NCBI GenBank assembly: GCA_937880845.1
Contig: CALFLL010000037.1
Span: forward strand, 1-19,874
Origin: an uncultured Drancourtella sp.
GTDB taxonomy: Bacteria; Bacillota; Clostridia; Lachnospirales; Lachnospiraceae
Direction: 5' to 3'
Length of the DNA: 19,874 bases
The notes under the pieces: generated by a model
Database searches by the model: none
The model's input: the letters and a program-made list of their open reading frames with translations, nothing else
What the model was told of the DNA's origin: nothing
Position numbers and translations under genes: made by a program
Part shown: in pieces, positions 6,691-14,149 of the stretch
Layout of the letters: each line of letters opens with the position of its first letter
How positions within the stretch are numbered: position 1 is the stretch's first letter

Positions 6691-8430
6691 ATGGCATTTG
6701 ATGGAATTACCATTGCTGATATAACAAAAGAACTGAACGATTCCCTCTTAAATGGACGCATTGCAAAAATCGCACAGCCGGAAAATGACGAGCTTCTTCT
6801 GACCGTCAAAACCACATCGGGTCAAAAGCGTCTTTATCTTTCTGCAAGTGCTTCCCTCCCTCTTGTCTATCTGACGGAAGAAAATAAGCCAAGTCCGTTT
6901 ACCGCACCGAACTTTTGTATGCTTTTAAGAAAACATATCGCAAACGGAAGAATCGTTTCCATTACTCAGCCTTCCCTGGAACGTATCATCTGTATTGAAA
7001 TCGAACATCTGGATGAGTTGGGTGATCTTTGTCAAAAAAAACTGATCGTTGAAATCATGGGCAAACACAGTAATATCATTTTCTGTGATGCAGGCGGAAA
7101 AATCATTGACAGTATCAAGCACGTTCCCGCTCAGATGAGTTCTGTCCGTGAAGTTCTTCCGAGACGAGATTACTTTATCCCGGATACGATGCACAAAGCA
7201 AATCCTCTTACGGTATCGGAACCAGATTTTGCCGGCGTATTAAAGGAAAAGCCAATGGCACTTTCCAAAGCACTTTATACAGGATTTACCGGAATCAGTC
7301 CGGTTGCAGCAGAAGAAATCTGCTATCTTTCCGGTCTGGATTCTTCTCTCCCGCCTTCGGAATTATCCGAAGACCTGATGGTTCATTTATACCGTCAATT
7401 TTCTTTCTTTATGGAAAAGATCAAGGCAGGGGAATTCCATCCTTGTATTTATTATCAAGGCAATGAACCAAAAGAATTTTCCGCCCTTCCTCTCACCCAC
7501 CTTACAGGCTATGAGATGCGTTCCTATGACAGCATATCCGAAGTTCTTTCTTCTTATTATGCAGTCAAAAACCGAATTACACGAATTCGTCAGAAATCTG
7601 CGGATTTGCGTCATATCGTACAGACTGCCCTAGAACGGAACCGCAAAAAGTTCGATCTTCAGGAAAAACAGTTAAAAGGAACAGAAAAACGCGAAAAATT
7701 CAAGGTGTACGGCGAACTGATCCATACATACGGATACAACCTTGCACCCGGCGCCAAAGAGTTGGAAGCCTTAAATTATTATACAAACGAAATGATCAGA
7801 ATCCCTCTGGATGAAACAAAAACACCGCAGGAAAACGCCCAGAGGTATTTCGAAAAATACAATAAACAAAAACGTACATACGAAGCATTGACAACCCTGA
7901 TTCAGGAAACCAGGGATGAAATCCATTATCTGGAATCCGTCAGCAACGCCCTTGACATTGCGAGAAGTGAAGATGATCTTGCCCAAATCAAAGAAGAGCT
8001 GACAGAAAGCGGATATGTCCGCCGTAAATTTGCGAAAAAGAAAGTAAAATTAAAAGGAGTTCCTCTTCATTATATTTCCAGTGACGGATATGATATGTAT
8101 GTAGGAAAAAACAACTTTCAGAATGAAGAACTGACCTTTTCCTTTGCAAATGGAAACGACTGGTGGTTTCATGCAAAGAAAGTTCCTGGTTCCCATGTGA
8201 TCGTAAAATCTCAGGGTACGGAAATGCCGGACCGTGTATTTGAAGAAGCCGGAAAACTGGCTGCTTACTATTCCAAAAACAGTGGAAGTAAAAAAGTAGA
8301 GGTAGATTATATAGAAAAGAAACATGTAAAAAAAGTCAAAGGCCAAAAACCCGGCTTTGTCATCTATCATACGAATTATTCCCTGATTGCAGATACTGAC
8401 ATCAGCATGTTAAAAGAAGTAACGGATTAA
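6691..8430 (+). CDS. rqcH: NFACT-family Rqc2-homologue RqcH, ribosome quality control
   Basis: RqcH binds 50S subunits blocked by peptidyl-tRNA and recruits alanyl-tRNA so that poly-alanine tails mark stalled chains for degradation; older annotations call it fibronectin-binding protein (FbpA/PavA). The 579-residue protein has the whole layout: NFACT-N from MAFDGITIADITKELN (about 1-130), a helix-hairpin-helix-like middle segment (FTGISPVAAEEICYLSGL, about 199-216), a charged coiled coil (about 290-440), and a C-terminal NFACT-R domain with DGYDMYVGKNN and GNDWWFHAKKVPGSHVIV (about 460-510). At the position of the D97-R98 pair of B. subtilis RqcH this protein has E97-R98. AAAGGAG precedes the ATG by nine bases. 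It stands alone, divergent from yicC and ended by the hairpin at 8441-8483. Confidence 0.9.
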   Translation: MAFDGITIADITKELNDSLLNGRIAKIAQPENDELLLTVKTTSGQKRLYLSASASLPLVYLTEENKPSPFTAPNFCMLLRKHIANGRIVSITQPSLERIICIEIEHLDELGDLCQKKLIVEIMGKHSNIIFCDAGGKIIDSIKHVPAQMSSVREVLPRRDYFIPDTMHKANPLTVSEPDFAGVLKEKPMALSKALYTGFTGISPVAAEEICYLSGLDSSLPPSELSEDLMVHLYRQFSFFMEKIKAGEFHPCIYYQGNEPKEFSALPLTHLTGYEMRSYDSISEVLSSYYAVKNRITRIRQKSADLRHIVQTALERNRKKFDLQEKQLKGTEKREKFKVYGELIHTYGYNLAPGAKELEALNYYTNEMIRIPLDETKTPQENAQRYFEKYNKQKRTYEALTTLIQETRDEIHYLESVSNALDIARSEDDLAQIKEELTESGYVRRKFAKKKVKLKGVPLHYISSDGYDMYVGKNNFQNEELTFSFANGNDWWFHAKKVPGSHVIVKSQGTEMPDRVFEEAGKLAAYYSKNSGSKKVEVDYIEKKHVKKVKGQKPGFVIYHTNYSLIADTDISMLKEVTD

Positions 8431-8440
8431 ACTTATCAAA

Positions 8441-8500
8441 AGAGACCGTTTCCGGAAAATCATTTTCTGTAGAAGCGGTCTCTTCTGTTTGCAATTTTTA
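8441..8500 (+). terminator. Rho-independent terminator after rqcH, possibly bidirectional
   Basis: AGAGACCGTTTC (8441-8452) pairs with GAAGCGGTCTCT (8472-8483), giving a 12-bp stem with one G-T wobble; the loop carries further complementary bases (GAAAAT/ATTTTC). A T-rich stretch follows (GTTTGCAATTTTTA). Because rqcH and the membrane-protein gene at 8540 converge here, and the reverse strand has TTTT right after the stem, it may stop transcription from both sides. Confidence 0.8.
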
Positions 8501-8539
8501 TAAAAATCTTCTTTTTAAACTCTTTTCCATGTCAAAATA

Positions 8540-9229
8540 CTAAAATTCTTTCCACGTTTCCAGATAAAATTTTACATCCAGGATTTGTTCCGGAGGCAGG
8601 TATTCTCTTGGTATGTCCACCAAACCTGTCAGCCAAAATAAAACGACAAGCCAGATAAAAACAGCAAGCACTCCTTTTACGGCTTCTTTCCTTTCTCCGT
8701 TCCATATCCGTAACATCTTTCTGATACTCCACCATACAAGGAAGATTCCAATCAGAAACCAAATTCCGATTCCGATGAGAATCTTGATCTGCTTGTTCAT
8801 ATCTACCTTTTTTTCTTCAGCCAGTACCACCAGATCATTTTCCTCCAGCGGATAAGTAGACTTTGCAATGATCTGAAGTGGTCTTCCTTCCTTGTCCATT
8901 ACACGGGTATCCACCAGTACGGCCCTGTCTCCTTCTGTATAGACCGGGCTTGACTCTTCGGAAACTGCCACCAGCTCCTTTCCGAACAGTCCTTCCCTCT
9001 CTTTTATATAATAAAAGAAAGAAAGATTTTCGGTTGGATAACAGGAAAGCGGAATTTCCACCAGCTGATTTTTTTTCTCTTCCTCTGTCTGTGTCATATC
9101 CGCTACTTCCACCTCAATCCGCATCAGCTTCTCTATGCGAATGGATAACACCGTACAGGTTAAAATCAACATCACTACAATACAACCTGCAACCCATACT
9201 CTTTTTTTCGTCATACGTCTCAACTCCAT
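8540..9229 (-). CDS. Membrane protein of unknown function, last gene of the ABC importer operon
   Basis: I do not recognise this 229-residue protein. It has three clear hydrophobic segments: about 11-31 (VWVAGCIVVMLILTCTVLSI), 148-168 (IKILIGIGIWFLIGIFLVWW) and 183-203 (GVLAVFIWLVVLFWLTGLVD). Between the first two lies a polar region of about 115 residues, rich in Glu and Lys. With Lys/Arg-rich ends at the N-terminus and between TM2 and TM3, the positive-inside rule places that region outside the cell. The ATG at 9229 overlaps the end of the second permease gene by 10 bp and has GAGGG upstream; a second ATG at 9214 is possible. The overlap implies co-translation with the importer, so an accessory or substrate-handling role is inferred. 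No enzyme motif is visible. The stop lies 57 bp from the terminator hairpin at 8441-8483. Confidence 0.75.
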   Translation of the reverse strand: MELRRMTKKRVWVAGCIVVMLILTCTVLSIRIEKLMRIEVEVADMTQTEEEKKNQLVEIPLSCYPTENLSFFYYIKEREGLFGKELVAVSEESSPVYTEGDRAVLVDTRVMDKEGRPLQIIAKSTYPLEENDLVVLAEEKKVDMNKQIKILIGIGIWFLIGIFLVWWSIRKMLRIWNGERKEAVKGVLAVFIWLVVLFWLTGLVDIPREYLPPEQILDVKFYLETWKEF

Positions 9230-9999
9230 AAAGTGTCCCTCAATCCGTCTGTCAGTTCTTCATGATAATACAAAAAGAAAAACGTAACCGGAATCAGGCA
9301 TAAAAGACCACAGACCGACTGTATGCCGATACTGTCTTCTGTCACTCCCGCAAGAAATACGGAAAGGGGATAGTCCAGTTCTCCTTCCAAAAAAATAATC
9401 GGCTGCTCCACCATATTCCAGCTTTCCACAAAAGTCAGGACAAACAACGTGATCACCGCCGGTTTTGCAGCTGGAACCATCACGTACTGCACAATCTGCA
9501 TCTGATTGGCACCGTCAAGCTTTGCCGCATCCATCCAGTCATCCGAAACCGACCGAAATATAAAGGTAAGCCATACCACTCCAAAGGGAGAAAAAATACC
9601 AGGAAGGATCAAAGATTTCCAACTATTTAAAAATCCAAGCTTTTCCAGAAGGATGTAGTTTGGAAGAAGGGTTACCTGTATCGGCAGAATCATGAACAGT
9701 ACCATCATCACGAACCAGAATTTTTTTCCGATAAACCGGTACTTCGCAAAAGCTGTTCCTGCCATACAGGAAAGAACCGTCTGTCCTGCCGCAATCAGAA
9801 GACACATCCCAAGACTTCTCCAGAATTTCACAAGATACCCTGGCTTTTCCAGAAATACTTTATAATAATTCAGAAAGGAAATCCCGTCCTTTCCACTTTC
9901 CCAGACAGAGTGGATCAGCATATAGATGACCGGATATAACAAGATCAGTGCCAGTATAAAAAGAACAACCGTTCGCATTTTCCTTCCTTTTTTAGCCAT
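9220..9999 (-). CDS. Carbohydrate-type ABC transporter permease, MalG-like subunit
   Basis: The 259-residue protein has about six membrane helices and belongs to the MalG-type permeases of family 1 (CUT1) sugar importers. The cytoplasmic coupling motif that contacts the ATPase is complete: MDAAKLDGANQMQIVQYVMV followed by P, about residues 157-177, fitting EAA-x-LDGA-x-x-x-Q-x-x-x-x-x-x-x-P. It overlaps the first permease by 8 bp and has GGGGGAAGAGG before its ATG, so translation is probably coupled. The membrane-protein gene overlaps its end by 10 bp. No ATPase gene lies in the operon, as is common when a shared MsmX/UgpC-type ATPase serves several importers (family knowledge). The substrate cannot be read from the sequence. 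Confidence 0.9.
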   Translation of the reverse strand: MAKKGRKMRTVVLFILALILLYPVIYMLIHSVWESGKDGISFLNYYKVFLEKPGYLVKFWRSLGMCLLIAAGQTVLSCMAGTAFAKYRFIGKKFWFVMMVLFMILPIQVTLLPNYILLEKLGFLNSWKSLILPGIFSPFGVVWLTFIFRSVSDDWMDAAKLDGANQMQIVQYVMVPAAKPAVITLFVLTFVESWNMVEQPIIFLEGELDYPLSVFLAGVTEDSIGIQSVCGLLCLIPVTFFFLYYHEELTDGLRDTLWS

Positions 10000-10849
10000 A
10001 CCTCTTCCCCCTTTTCACAAGCAGATACACTCCATAGGAAATCCCTGCCACGATCAGCAGGACCGCTACGATACTGACTGCCGCCGTAGAGATCTTCTGA
10101 TAATTTAAGTTCTGGAAATTGTTGTTCATAAAATGCTGCAGCATATAAATACTGTCGTCCGGATAATTTCCTCCAAGAAGGAATGCCTCCCTGTAACATT
10201 TAAACGCATTCATCACCGAAAGAACGATGGTGAACAAAACCGTCGGAATCAGCATCGGCCATGTGATATGGTAAAACTTCTGTCCTTCCTCGGCTCCAAA
10301 TAAAGATGCATATTCATAATACTCTTGTGGAATCATCTGAAGCCTTGCAAAGTAAATCAAAATATAATATCCCGCAAACCTCCAGAAATACAAGATGCAC
10401 AATATCCAGAACGCCGCAGGGGAATGAAGCCACTCCTGTCCTTTCATTCCCGCCATTTCCAAAATCCGGTTCCAGAATCCTCCGTTTCCCCAAAGAAATT
10501 CTACCCCCAGGACAACCGATGCAATCGGCATGATCATAGGATACAGAAAAGAAAGCTGGAAGAATCGAACTCCATGTCCCATTTTCTGAAAGACCACCGA
10601 CAGCAAAATGGAAGCTGCCAGGGTAAAAGGTACCGTGGCAAGCATATATCTGCATGTGTTTTTCACCGCCAGCAAAAACATTTCGTTCCCAAACAATTCT
10701 CGGTAATTTTCCAGTCCTACAAATTCCCGTTTCCCAATCCCAAAAGAAACCGAATACCACACCGTGATCAGAAACGGAATAAAGTAAAAGATGAGAAATC
10801 CTGCCAATGCCGGGAACACAAGCAACAATCCACTGTTTTTCTTTTTCAT
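9992..10849 (-). CDS. Carbohydrate-type ABC transporter permease, MalF-like subunit
   Basis: From the chosen start this is a 285-residue permease with six hydrophobic segments; the first is GLLLVFPALAGFLIFYFIPF near residues 7-26, typical of MalF/UgpA-type CUT1 subunits. The coupling motif is recognisable as YEYASLFGAEEGQKFYHITW followed by PMLIP, a slightly divergent EAA loop with Glu-Tyr-Ala and Phe-Gly-Ala in place of Glu-Ala-Ala and Asp-Gly-Ala. The frame is also open to an ATG at 10870. The ATG at 10849 is preferred because GGAGAGGAGGGAGG lies directly before it, and the upstream ATG has only a weak site. The broken binding-protein gene ends 29 bp upstream. It pairs with the second permease to form the membrane pore. 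Confidence 0.9.
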   Translation of the reverse strand: MKKKNSGLLLVFPALAGFLIFYFIPFLITVWYSVSFGIGKREFVGLENYRELFGNEMFLLAVKNTCRYMLATVPFTLAASILLSVVFQKMGHGVRFFQLSFLYPMIMPIASVVLGVEFLWGNGGFWNRILEMAGMKGQEWLHSPAAFWILCILYFWRFAGYYILIYFARLQMIPQEYYEYASLFGAEEGQKFYHITWPMLIPTVLFTIVLSVMNAFKCYREAFLLGGNYPDDSIYMLQHFMNNNFQNLNYQKISTAAVSIVAVLLIVAGISYGVYLLVKRGKRYG

Positions 10850-10878
10850 AACCTCCCTCCTCTCCGACATCTTCTGCC

Positions 10879-12156
10879 TTATTCTAAAACAAGGGTTTCA
10901 TAGTCTTTTTCCGCTTTCTCTGCCTCTCTTGAAAGTTCCGTTTCAAAGTACTGATATAATTCCTTTGTTTCCATCCTTCCATAAATTTCTCTTTGCATTC
11001 TCATAATCCCGGAAAACAGATTCCGTTCTACATCCGTAGGGAAATAGGCTCCATCCAGAGTCCTAAAGGCACTTGTGGTTTTTTCAATCATTGTTTCAGA
11101 ACGATTTACCTGTGCCATCCACGCTTTTACATCTGCTTCCTAGACAGGCATCTGCATATTGTCAAAAGACTTCGGCCTTTGGATTCCTCCTTTTTCCATC
11201 TCATCGTTCAAAAACATCATCAAAAAACGGTAGGCTTCTTCTTTATATTCACTGGACATGCCAACCGCTCCAAATGTCCGGATACATGCCATCCTTCTTC
11301 CTTCCAGATCCGGTATGATCCTGATATCTTCCACTTCATCCATTGCCAACACATATTCCATGGAATAGGCCTTAGACTGTCCCAACTCTTCTCCTCCCGT
11401 TCGCAGGTATTCACTTCTGAACTTCAAAAAATCCAATGCATATGCCGTCCATTTTTCCCAGTCAAACAGCACATTTTGCTTCTCATAATCCACAGCAGGC
11501 TGAAACCATCCTGCTGCCAAAGATGCCTGGTCTCCAAATACCGCTTTTAAATCCATATCATCTGATTTTTTCACCTGATCCAGCCACTGAGGCAGGTTTT
11601 TTCCTTCCATCTTTTCTCTTCCCGGCTCCGTTGTAGCAAAAAATCGGATACCGATTGAAAGAGGAATGATATATTGCTTCTTTTGATATTGTCCTGCTTC
11701 CATCACTTTTTTCGAATACGTTCCTTCTTTCCAATAATCATCTTCTTTCATATATTCGTTCAGATCCTGAAGGGCACCACTTTGCATAATCTTGTATGGA
11801 TTGTCAAAAAGAGGTTTCTTCCAAAGTCCTTCTGCATCATCTCCGTCGCTTCCATTACTCCCGGCACTTAAAAGGTATACATCCGGTCCTTTTCCTGCCA
11901 TGATCTTTGTCCGAAGCTTTTGAATTTGATCTTCACGTGCCTTATCCTCTTCAAAAAGTTCCTCAATCTGTATCTCCAGCTTTCTGTCCTCCTGCCTCAT
12001 AAAACTCGCCACCCGTTTTGCCGCATCAGAGAAAGAATGATCGATCAAAACAGTAAGTTCCTTCCCTTTCTTTTCGTTCTCCATGCCACATCCATTCAGA
12101 ACGGAAAAGCAGATCAGACAACAGATAAAAACTCCTGCTTTCGCTCTTTTCTTCAT
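10879..12156 (-). pseudogene. ABC transporter substrate-binding lipoprotein, interrupted by an in-frame TAG
   Basis: This is a family 1 extracellular solute-binding protein, the substrate receptor of the adjacent importer. It starts at 12156 behind AAGGGAG with a lipoprotein signal peptide: MKKR, a hydrophobic core, and lipobox VLNGC with Cys23 as the expected lipid-anchored residue. The frame is open for 338 codons to TAG at 11140-11142 (after NMQMPV). It then continues in the same frame, with no other stop, for 86 more codons to TAA at 10879. The whole reading would be about 425 residues, normal for this family, while 338 would lack the C-terminal helices. The tail (MAQVNRSETMIEKTTSAFRT and onward) looks like normal coding sequence. 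The ATG at 11118 inside it has no convincing ribosome binding site. A single C-to-T change (CAG to TAG) explains the break. Sequencing error, recent mutation or suppression remain possible. Confidence 0.85.
11140..11142 (-). other. In-frame amber codon inside the solute-binding protein gene
   Basis: The minus-strand codon is TAG and is followed in frame by GAA GCA GAT GTA AAA GCG TGG ATG, which reads EADVKAWM and joins the 79-codon tail. The most economical ancestor is CAG (Gln). Confidence 0.9.
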
Positions 12157-12230
12157 ATGGATTCTCCCTTTATTTCATCTTCTGCTTTATAGTTGTTTTT
12201 TATTTTTCGAAAATTTATTTTTATAATTTA

Positions 12231-12259
12231 AAATTATCATATTTTTATTCTATATTCAA
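12231..12259 (-). promoter_or_regulatory. Candidate promoter of the ABC importer operon
   Basis: TTGAAT (12254-12259) and TAATTT (12231-12236) are 17 bp apart on the minus strand, inside a very AT-rich stretch at about 12182-12290 that lies between the acyltransferase terminator and the binding-protein start. Because the region is so AT-rich, other boxes can be drawn (for example TTGAAA at 12265-12270), so the exact position is uncertain. Confidence 0.3.
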
Positions 12260-12282
12260 TATATTTTCAATTAATTTACAGA

Positions 12283-12328
12283 ATAAAAAACGCCAGGTCA
12301 CATTATCTATGACTTGACGTTTCTTTTT
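12283..12328 (-). terminator. Rho-independent terminator of the gal/hydrolase/acyltransferase unit
   Basis: On the minus strand AACGTCAAGTCA (12311-12322) pairs with TGACCTGGCGTT (12289-12300) through a 12-bp stem containing two G-T wobbles, with loop TAGATAATG, followed by TTTTTTATTC. It begins six bases after the acyltransferase stop. A-rich sequence on the 5' side would give a T-run in the other direction too, but no plus-strand gene ends here. Confidence 0.85.
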
Positions 12329-14145
12329 TATATACGAAACTTTTTATGAAGTTCTGTCTGAAAATCTTTGAACCGGAAAATACATACCCAGATTAATGCT
12401 AAAAAACTGATACCGGAGCAAATGACAGACGGGTATCTTACATGAACCATATCCACAAGAAGCAGGATAAACGGAATCATTCCATACATTGCTGCCATCA
12501 CTGTATAAAATAAATATTCCTCTTTTTCCAACTTTCGTATTTTTGCGATTCCTACCATGGAGAATAAAACAACCAATGTTGCCAGCGGAATCACATAATC
12601 TACTGACCAGCCTTTCCACTTCGTCAAAACATCCCACAAAACACACGCTCCGGAAAGAAGCAAAAGCTGCCAGAGCCCATTTTTAAGCACATTTCTTCGC
12701 TTCTTTATAGCCGTCATGACCGCAATCCAACAACAGGCTGCTCCTCCTGTTACAAACCATGCCCAGTGAATAGACGGAGTTACCATCCATTCGATCATAC
12801 CGGAAATCACAGAAGCCGCAATACAGATGAAGGTAAACCACTGAACCGCTTTTTTCAAAAGATTTCTCTTTTCTTTTGGATTTTCAGGGAAGCCTTCTTC
12901 TTCCACCTTCACCCGGATACCCTGCTTTTTCAGTATTTCCAACATGTTTCTTTGAATATTTGTTCCAAAAAATTTGGATGTGATGCCAAAGTACATCTCA
13001 TTTTCGTAGGAACAGGTACAAAGCTGCAATTTATCGGTACTTGTAAAAAATCCAAATCTTTGGATATATTTTCTGCATTCTTCCGGCATTTTGATAATGC
13101 CCATATTGGAAAAAATCACCGTCACACCGGACGAGCCTACCTGTGTGGCTTTCCGCAGGATCATATTTTTTAATTCCAACGGTACTGCCCTGATCAGAAC
13201 ATTTTTCTCCAGCTTTACAAGAACATTCATTCTCCGTTTCACTTCCTGTTTTTGAAGTTCTCTTGCAAAACAGGATTTTAGTTCTGTGATCACTTCTTCC
13301 AACGTAGTGTCTTCCTGAAACAAATATCCCGCTTCCAGCCATCCAAAAAAATTCGCCATGGTTTTTGACGGAAAATAGCTTCTCAGATTAATAGGGATCA
13401 TAGCCGTGATAGGCCTTTTTTCCTGCTTTTTTGTCATTTCTTCATGAACTGCCATAAGAAGGATGGCTGTTAAATAGACTGTAACCGATACACCGTATGA
13501 TTTGGCATTTCGTATCACTTCATCTGCCGGAAGGATGCACTCCGTAATTCTCATTTCCTCCTGGCTGACCTTTTTTCCTGCAATCTGTGCCGCTTTCCTT
13601 CTTTTTTCTGTATCCTTCTGCTTTTTGTCGGAATAATACTGAGAAAAGCTGTCTTCTTCCAAATCCTGTACCGTAATCTTGCTTTTTCCTACTGTTCCGC
13701 TTTCCGACTCTTCCAATCCATATTTCATGGTAAGATAATTTCTCACAAGTTCGCATAAAAATGTCATTGCACCTGTCCCGTCCGTCAGGGCATGAAACAC
13801 TTCCAGATTAATCCTGTTTTTATAAAAACTCACCTCAAAAAGAAGGCTCTTTTTATCCGGAATGTAAATCCTGCTGCATGGAGGTTCCTCTTCCGGCTTT
13901 ACTATGGCTTTTATGTCTCTCTGTTCAAAATAAAACCAAAAAAATCCTTTTCTTAACACAGCCTGGTAAAGAGGATATGTTTCCATTGTTTTATCGAGTG
14001 CCTTCTGCAAGATTTCCCGGCAGACTTCTTCTTTTAGCTCACAGTAAAACCGAAACACCCTGGAATCTTTTTTCCCCGCGGCAGCCGGGAAAGCAAGAGC
14101 CGCATTGTCTAACTTTCGCCATGAACTTCGTTGTTTCTGGCTCAA
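12328..14145 (-). CDS. Membrane-anchored condensation/acyltransferase-type protein
   Basis: The 605-residue protein joins two parts. Residues 1 to about 415 resemble the CoA-dependent acyltransferase/condensation-domain superfamily (alcohol acetyltransferase, PapA-like, wax ester synthase-like), with the catalytic HxxxDG as HALTDG (H118, D122, G123) and a later PINLRSYFPSKTMANFFGWL segment typical of the fold's second half. Residues about 435-591 contain six hydrophobic segments, including WFTFICIAASVISGMIEWMV, YVIPLATLVVLFSMVGIAKI and YPSVICSGISFLALIWVCIF. The arrangement recalls proteins annotated as alcohol acetyltransferase with DUF6320, though I recall this rather than see it. The start is TTG, supported by AGGAGG nine bases upstream; the next in-frame ATG (codon 54) would delete conserved sequence. 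It starts four bases after the hydrolase stop. Acyl donor and acceptor are unknown; acylation of a lipid or sugar alcohol at the membrane is inferred. Confidence 0.8.
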   Translation of the reverse strand: MSQKQRSSWRKLDNAALAFPAAAGKKDSRVFRFYCELKEEVCREILQKALDKTMETYPLYQAVLRKGFFWFYFEQRDIKAIVKPEEEPPCSRIYIPDKKSLLFEVSFYKNRINLEVFHALTDGTGAMTFLCELVRNYLTMKYGLEESESGTVGKSKITVQDLEEDSFSQYYSDKKQKDTEKRRKAAQIAGKKVSQEEMRITECILPADEVIRNAKSYGVSVTVYLTAILLMAVHEEMTKKQEKRPITAMIPINLRSYFPSKTMANFFGWLEAGYLFQEDTTLEEVITELKSCFARELQKQEVKRRMNVLVKLEKNVLIRAVPLELKNMILRKATQVGSSGVTVIFSNMGIIKMPEECRKYIQRFGFFTSTDKLQLCTCSYENEMYFGITSKFFGTNIQRNMLEILKKQGIRVKVEEEGFPENPKEKRNLLKKAVQWFTFICIAASVISGMIEWMVTPSIHWAWFVTGGAACCWIAVMTAIKKRRNVLKNGLWQLLLLSGACVLWDVLTKWKGWSVDYVIPLATLVVLFSMVGIAKIRKLEKEEYLFYTVMAAMYGMIPFILLLVDMVHVRYPSVICSGISFLALIWVCIFRFKDFQTELHKKFRI

Positions 14146-14149
14146 TTTC

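Noticed and set aside
10325..10903. Plus-strand open frame of 192 codons opposite the first permease
   Set aside because: It is antisense to a permease with a complete coupling motif; the product looks like random, basic and Gln/His-rich sequence.
10879..11118. Separate 79-residue gene downstream of the binding protein
   Set aside because: It is in the same frame as the upstream gene with only a TAG and seven codons between, lacks a ribosome binding site, and completes the expected family length, so it is the 3' part of one broken gene.
11140..11142. TAG as a programmed pyrrolysine or read-through codon
   Set aside because: No structured element is evident after the TAG and no pyl gene is in the window; solute-binding proteins are not known to me as pyrrolysine proteins. 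A point mutation is simpler, so this is only kept as an alternative.
12182..12290. AT-rich stretch as a replication or recombination site
   Set aside because: It has no ordered iterons, inverted repeats or neighbouring replication or integrase genes; it is best seen as the AT-rich promoter region of the importer operon.
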